Shown: one piece after another, positions 41,445 through 43,728 of the stretch
Layout: every line of letters begins with the position of its first letter
Position numbering within the stretch: position 1 is the stretch's first letter
Assembly (NCBI GenBank): GCA_963169635.1
Contig: CAUJDL010000046.1
Location: 1 to 43,728 of the forward strand
Reading direction: 5' to 3'
Origin: Bacteroidota bacterium
GTDB lineage: Bacteria > Bacteroidota > Bacteroidia > Chitinophagales > Chitinophagaceae
Length of the DNA: 43,728 nucleotides
Notes under the pieces: generated by a model
Database searches by the model: none
What the model was told of the DNA's origin: nothing
What the model saw: the letters and a program-made list of their open reading frames with translations, nothing else
Translations under genes and position numbers: made by a program

Positions 41445-42893
41445 TTAAAAAGCTCCATTTATTCTTAAACCAAAAACTTTATCGCCTACATTATTTACAC
41501 CATACTCTATTCTAAAAACAAAATCGTAAATAGTAGTAATATCTAAGCCTATACCTGCAGCACTTAAAAGAATATTGGCTAATGCTTTATTACCTGTAGC
41601 ATATTGATTGTAAGCATAACCAATATCGCCATAAAGTTTTGCATAAAAACCAAAAGGAATAGTTTCGTAATTTTTTATTTTTATTGGATTCTTAAAATTA
41701 AAATCAAAAAGTTTATGATAAAAAGTATTATTACTTACAAAACCAGCCATGCCATCAATTACATAAGGCTCCATACCTCTTAAATACATTTCGTTATAAC
41801 CCATTAATGATTGATTAAAGTAAGATTTGCTTTTACCAAATTTAATGGTACTATTTGTATGAAATTGTAAAAAACTATTATCATCTAAACTAACTGCATT
41901 GGTAGTAATTACTGTTGCTTGTAACATATTTACATCTTGCTGTAAACCTCTGCCATAAAGCGTAGTACTAAACATAAAACCTTTTTTAGGAAAAGGAATA
42001 TAGTCTAATGCAAAGTATTGTAATGTAGCAGATAAAGAAGCATAATTAAGTTGATTACTTTTTGTATTAACAGGTAAATAATGAGGATTTAATTGTAATA
42101 CAGTATCTGCAATATTTAAATGATAAATACCCAATGTTGTTAAAAAACGAAATTTAGAATCAGGACGATAAGAATAAGTAAATAAACCCATTGCACTTTC
42201 TCTAATAAAATCATCAGATTTTACAAACACTTGTTTATGATTGATGGTAGCATAGTTCATTTCTTTTTGTCTTAAATAATTTAAAACAACAGAAAATCCA
42301 TGCTTAAGTTTTTTATCTAAGAAAGGATTAGCATAACCCAATTGTACTTGCTGACTATAGCCTGTAATTAAATTAACTGTAAGCTTATCATTACGACCAC
42401 TAATATTATTATGAAAAAATTTTAAACCATAATTTACTCTATTTAAACTTGCTTTATGATCGTACCACCATTGGCTAAAATTTCTATCAGCCAGTTTAAA
42501 ATAAGGCAAAGGAAAAATATACCATCTTTCTTTTACATTAATTTGAATAGTAGCTACATTATTAATTATGTTACTTACATAAACAGTAACATCTAAAAAT
42601 AATGAGGTATTCATTATTTGATTTTTAGCTAATACTAAATGTTCAGTTAATTGTTTGGCACTTAATTTATCTCCTTGTTTAAAAGGTACTTCTCTATAGA
42701 TGGTATAAGATTTAGTTGTTTTATTTCCTTTTAAAAGAATTTCGCCAATAGTATAAATAGTAGAGTCGTTATTGAAAAAAGTAGTATCAGCTGTAGAAGC
42801 ATTTAAAATATTAATGGTACTATTTTGTGCTATTGCAAAATTTACACAGCCAATAAAAAGATACACTAAAAGTAAAAACCAATGCTTCATCAA
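41445..42893 (-). CDS. Omp85/BamA-type outer membrane protein with POTRA domain
   Basis: The 482-residue protein has a signal peptide (cleavage near NFAIAQ, about residue 23), one POTRA-like domain (about 45-125; IYTIGEILLKGNKTTKSYTIYREVPFKQGD, then LFLDVTVYVSN and VKERWYIFP) and a 16-strand-type barrel. The barrel carries an Arg-Gly in YLRGMEPYVIDG, similar to the Omp85 L6 loop, and ends in Phe (GLRINGAF), as barrel proteins do. One POTRA and shorter length separate it from BamA (five POTRA), so it is more like TamA/surface-antigen type proteins. Function in membrane-protein or lipid insertion is inferred. An alternative start at Met2 (42890) is equally good. Confidence 0.85.
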   Translation of the reverse strand: MMKHWFLLLVYLFIGCVNFAIAQNSTINILNASTADTTFFNNDSTIYTIGEILLKGNKTTKSYTIYREVPFKQGDKLSAKQLTEHLVLAKNQIMNTSLFLDVTVYVSNIINNVATIQINVKERWYIFPLPYFKLADRNFSQWWYDHKASLNRVNYGLKFFHNNISGRNDKLTVNLITGYSQQVQLGYANPFLDKKLKHGFSVVLNYLRQKEMNYATINHKQVFVKSDDFIRESAMGLFTYSYRPDSKFRFLTTLGIYHLNIADTVLQLNPHYLPVNTKSNQLNYASLSATLQYFALDYIPFPKKGFMFSTTLYGRGLQQDVNMLQATVITTNAVSLDDNSFLQFHTNSTIKFGKSKSYFNQSLMGYNEMYLRGMEPYVIDGMAGFVSNNTFYHKLFDFNFKNPIKIKNYETIPFGFYAKLYGDIGYAYNQYATGNKALANILLSAAGIGLDITTIYDFVFRIEYGVNNVGDKVFGLRINGAF

Positions 42894-43003
42894 GTAACAA
42901 AATTTTTAATGGCTATAAATGTATGCTTTTGCTAAACAGTAAAAGTATTTTTAATAAAATTATTTGGGAGAAAAATGAAATAATTAGTGTAAGAATATCC
43001 ATC

Positions 43004-43663
43004 CTACATATTCAAATAAAACATTAATTGGTTAAAATTATCTTTTAGTTCATTGGCAAATTGTTCTTCGCCAAAGTAGTAACGAACTGCATAATCATAT
43101 CGTTGAAGGGTAGCTATAATATCGCTAATTTCTGTAGTATTTACTTTTATTGTTACAATAATTAATCCTGTTTCTGCTTCTACACTTGTATTTAATTGTG
43201 TAATATATGCATCATTTGTTTCTACTAATCTGCAAATTTCGCCAAAAGAAAAATGGCGTTTTTCTGTTTCTAAAACTATTAAACCACCAGGTTCGTTACA
43301 GCTTAAATAATTTGCTAAAGCTTGTGTTAATTCTGGTAAGGTAATAATACCTTGCATTTCTAATTGCTCATTTACTACAGCAATAATAGATACATGGTGT
43401 TGTGCTATAAGTTTAAGTGCTGTTATAAAATGTTCATCTGTTTTTACAGCAATAACAGTAAATAGGTTTTGTAAAGAAGCAATTGGTGCAGCTTCATCAA
43501 TATCTAATAAATCATCTTTACTAACAATACCAGTAAATTTATCTTCATTAGTTACAGGTATATGTTGTAAGTCGTAATCTTCCATTAAGCTTAATGCAAA
43601 AGATACTTTATCTGTAAGATGTACTGATGGAAAATTTGATTGTATTAATTGCTTTGCTAACAT
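43004..43663 (-). CDS. CBS-domain protein
   Basis: The 219-residue protein has two CBS domains (about 1-60, SFALSLMEDYDLQHIPVTNEDKFTGIVSKDDLL; about 70-125, HFITALKLIAQHHVSIIAVVNEQLEMQGIITLPEL) and a C-terminal ACT-like or regulatory domain (about 130-205; GLIIVLETEKRHFSFGEIC and GLIIVTIKVNTTEISDIIATLQRYDYAVRYYF). CBS domains bind adenine nucleotides. In many Bacteroidota this CBS protein precedes nadK, whereas here nadK lies about 33 kb away. It is thus a likely sensor of AMP, ATP or NAD-type ligands, by inference. Nothing else is visible between its start and the right edge (43664-43728). Confidence 0.85.
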   Translation of the reverse strand: MLAKQLIQSNFPSVHLTDKVSFALSLMEDYDLQHIPVTNEDKFTGIVSKDDLLDIDEAAPIASLQNLFTVIAVKTDEHFITALKLIAQHHVSIIAVVNEQLEMQGIITLPELTQALANYLSCNEPGGLIVLETEKRHFSFGEICRLVETNDAYITQLNTSVEAETGLIIVTIKVNTTEISDIIATLQRYDYAVRYYFGEEQFANELKDNFNQLMFYLNM

Positions 43664-43728
43664 GTATAATATATGACAATTGTTATGCCAAATAAGATGC
43701 AGTAACTATTTATTTTTATTTAAAAAAA

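Overview
The window is AT-rich (roughly 30% G+C by eye) and comes from a member of the Bacteroidota, most likely the Chitinophagales or a related order; the order is a guess. The phylum is supported by several independent signs. These are a fused lpxC-fabZ gene, a GldH gliding lipoprotein, a protein with a type IX secretion (type B) sorting domain, a PorG-like outer membrane protein, Bacteroidota-style -7 promoter elements (TAnnTTTG), and near absence of Shine-Dalgarno sequences. Most genes are housekeeping and lie in short operons on both strands.

Layout. 1-2085: 3' end of gldH, then a sensor kinase and an OmpR-type response regulator in one operon. 2112-4517: a type II restriction-modification cassette (TdeIII-family endonuclease and an SPPY-type amino-methyltransferase), which looks like an insertion. 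4723-6735: Kup potassium transporter. 6760-9045: lpxA and lpxC-fabZ (lipid A and fatty acid synthesis), divergent from nadK and porG (9284-11118). 11215-14656: psuG, two small proteins, tRNA-Leu(TAG) and trigger factor. 14762-15889: cysteine desulfurase. 15890-16772 has no protein gene but holds three tandem units, each with a promoter and a terminator, which I read as a small-RNA array. 16773-24624: TPR membrane protein, lipoprotein, S10 peptidase, pdxH, Dph6-like PP-loop protein, PBP4-type peptidase, CorC/CNNM-type protein and a NadR-like kinase. 24734-29412: large outer membrane barrel, tsaB, ArsR-type regulator and engB. 29566-34823: a five-gene mevalonate operon (fni, mvaA, GYDIA-type GHMP kinase, mvaD, mevalonate kinase). 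34888-43663: NTF2-like exported protein, tRNA-Arg(CCT), T9SS cargo, a strongly repetitive Lys/Glu-rich exported protein, dusB, a sterol desaturase-family protein, an Omp85-like protein and a CBS-domain protein.

How it fits together. The envelope is the main theme: lipid A (lpxA/lpxC), T9SS and gliding (gldH, porG, the type B cargo), barrel proteins, and isoprenoid precursors from mevalonate. The most unusual element is the three-unit array at 16041-16745. Two of its promoters match TTTG-N19-TATCTTTT and the third has the same spacing. Its units share an AAAATCCAA motif, and two of them share a nested-helix domain and have terminators that are exact reverse complements of each other.
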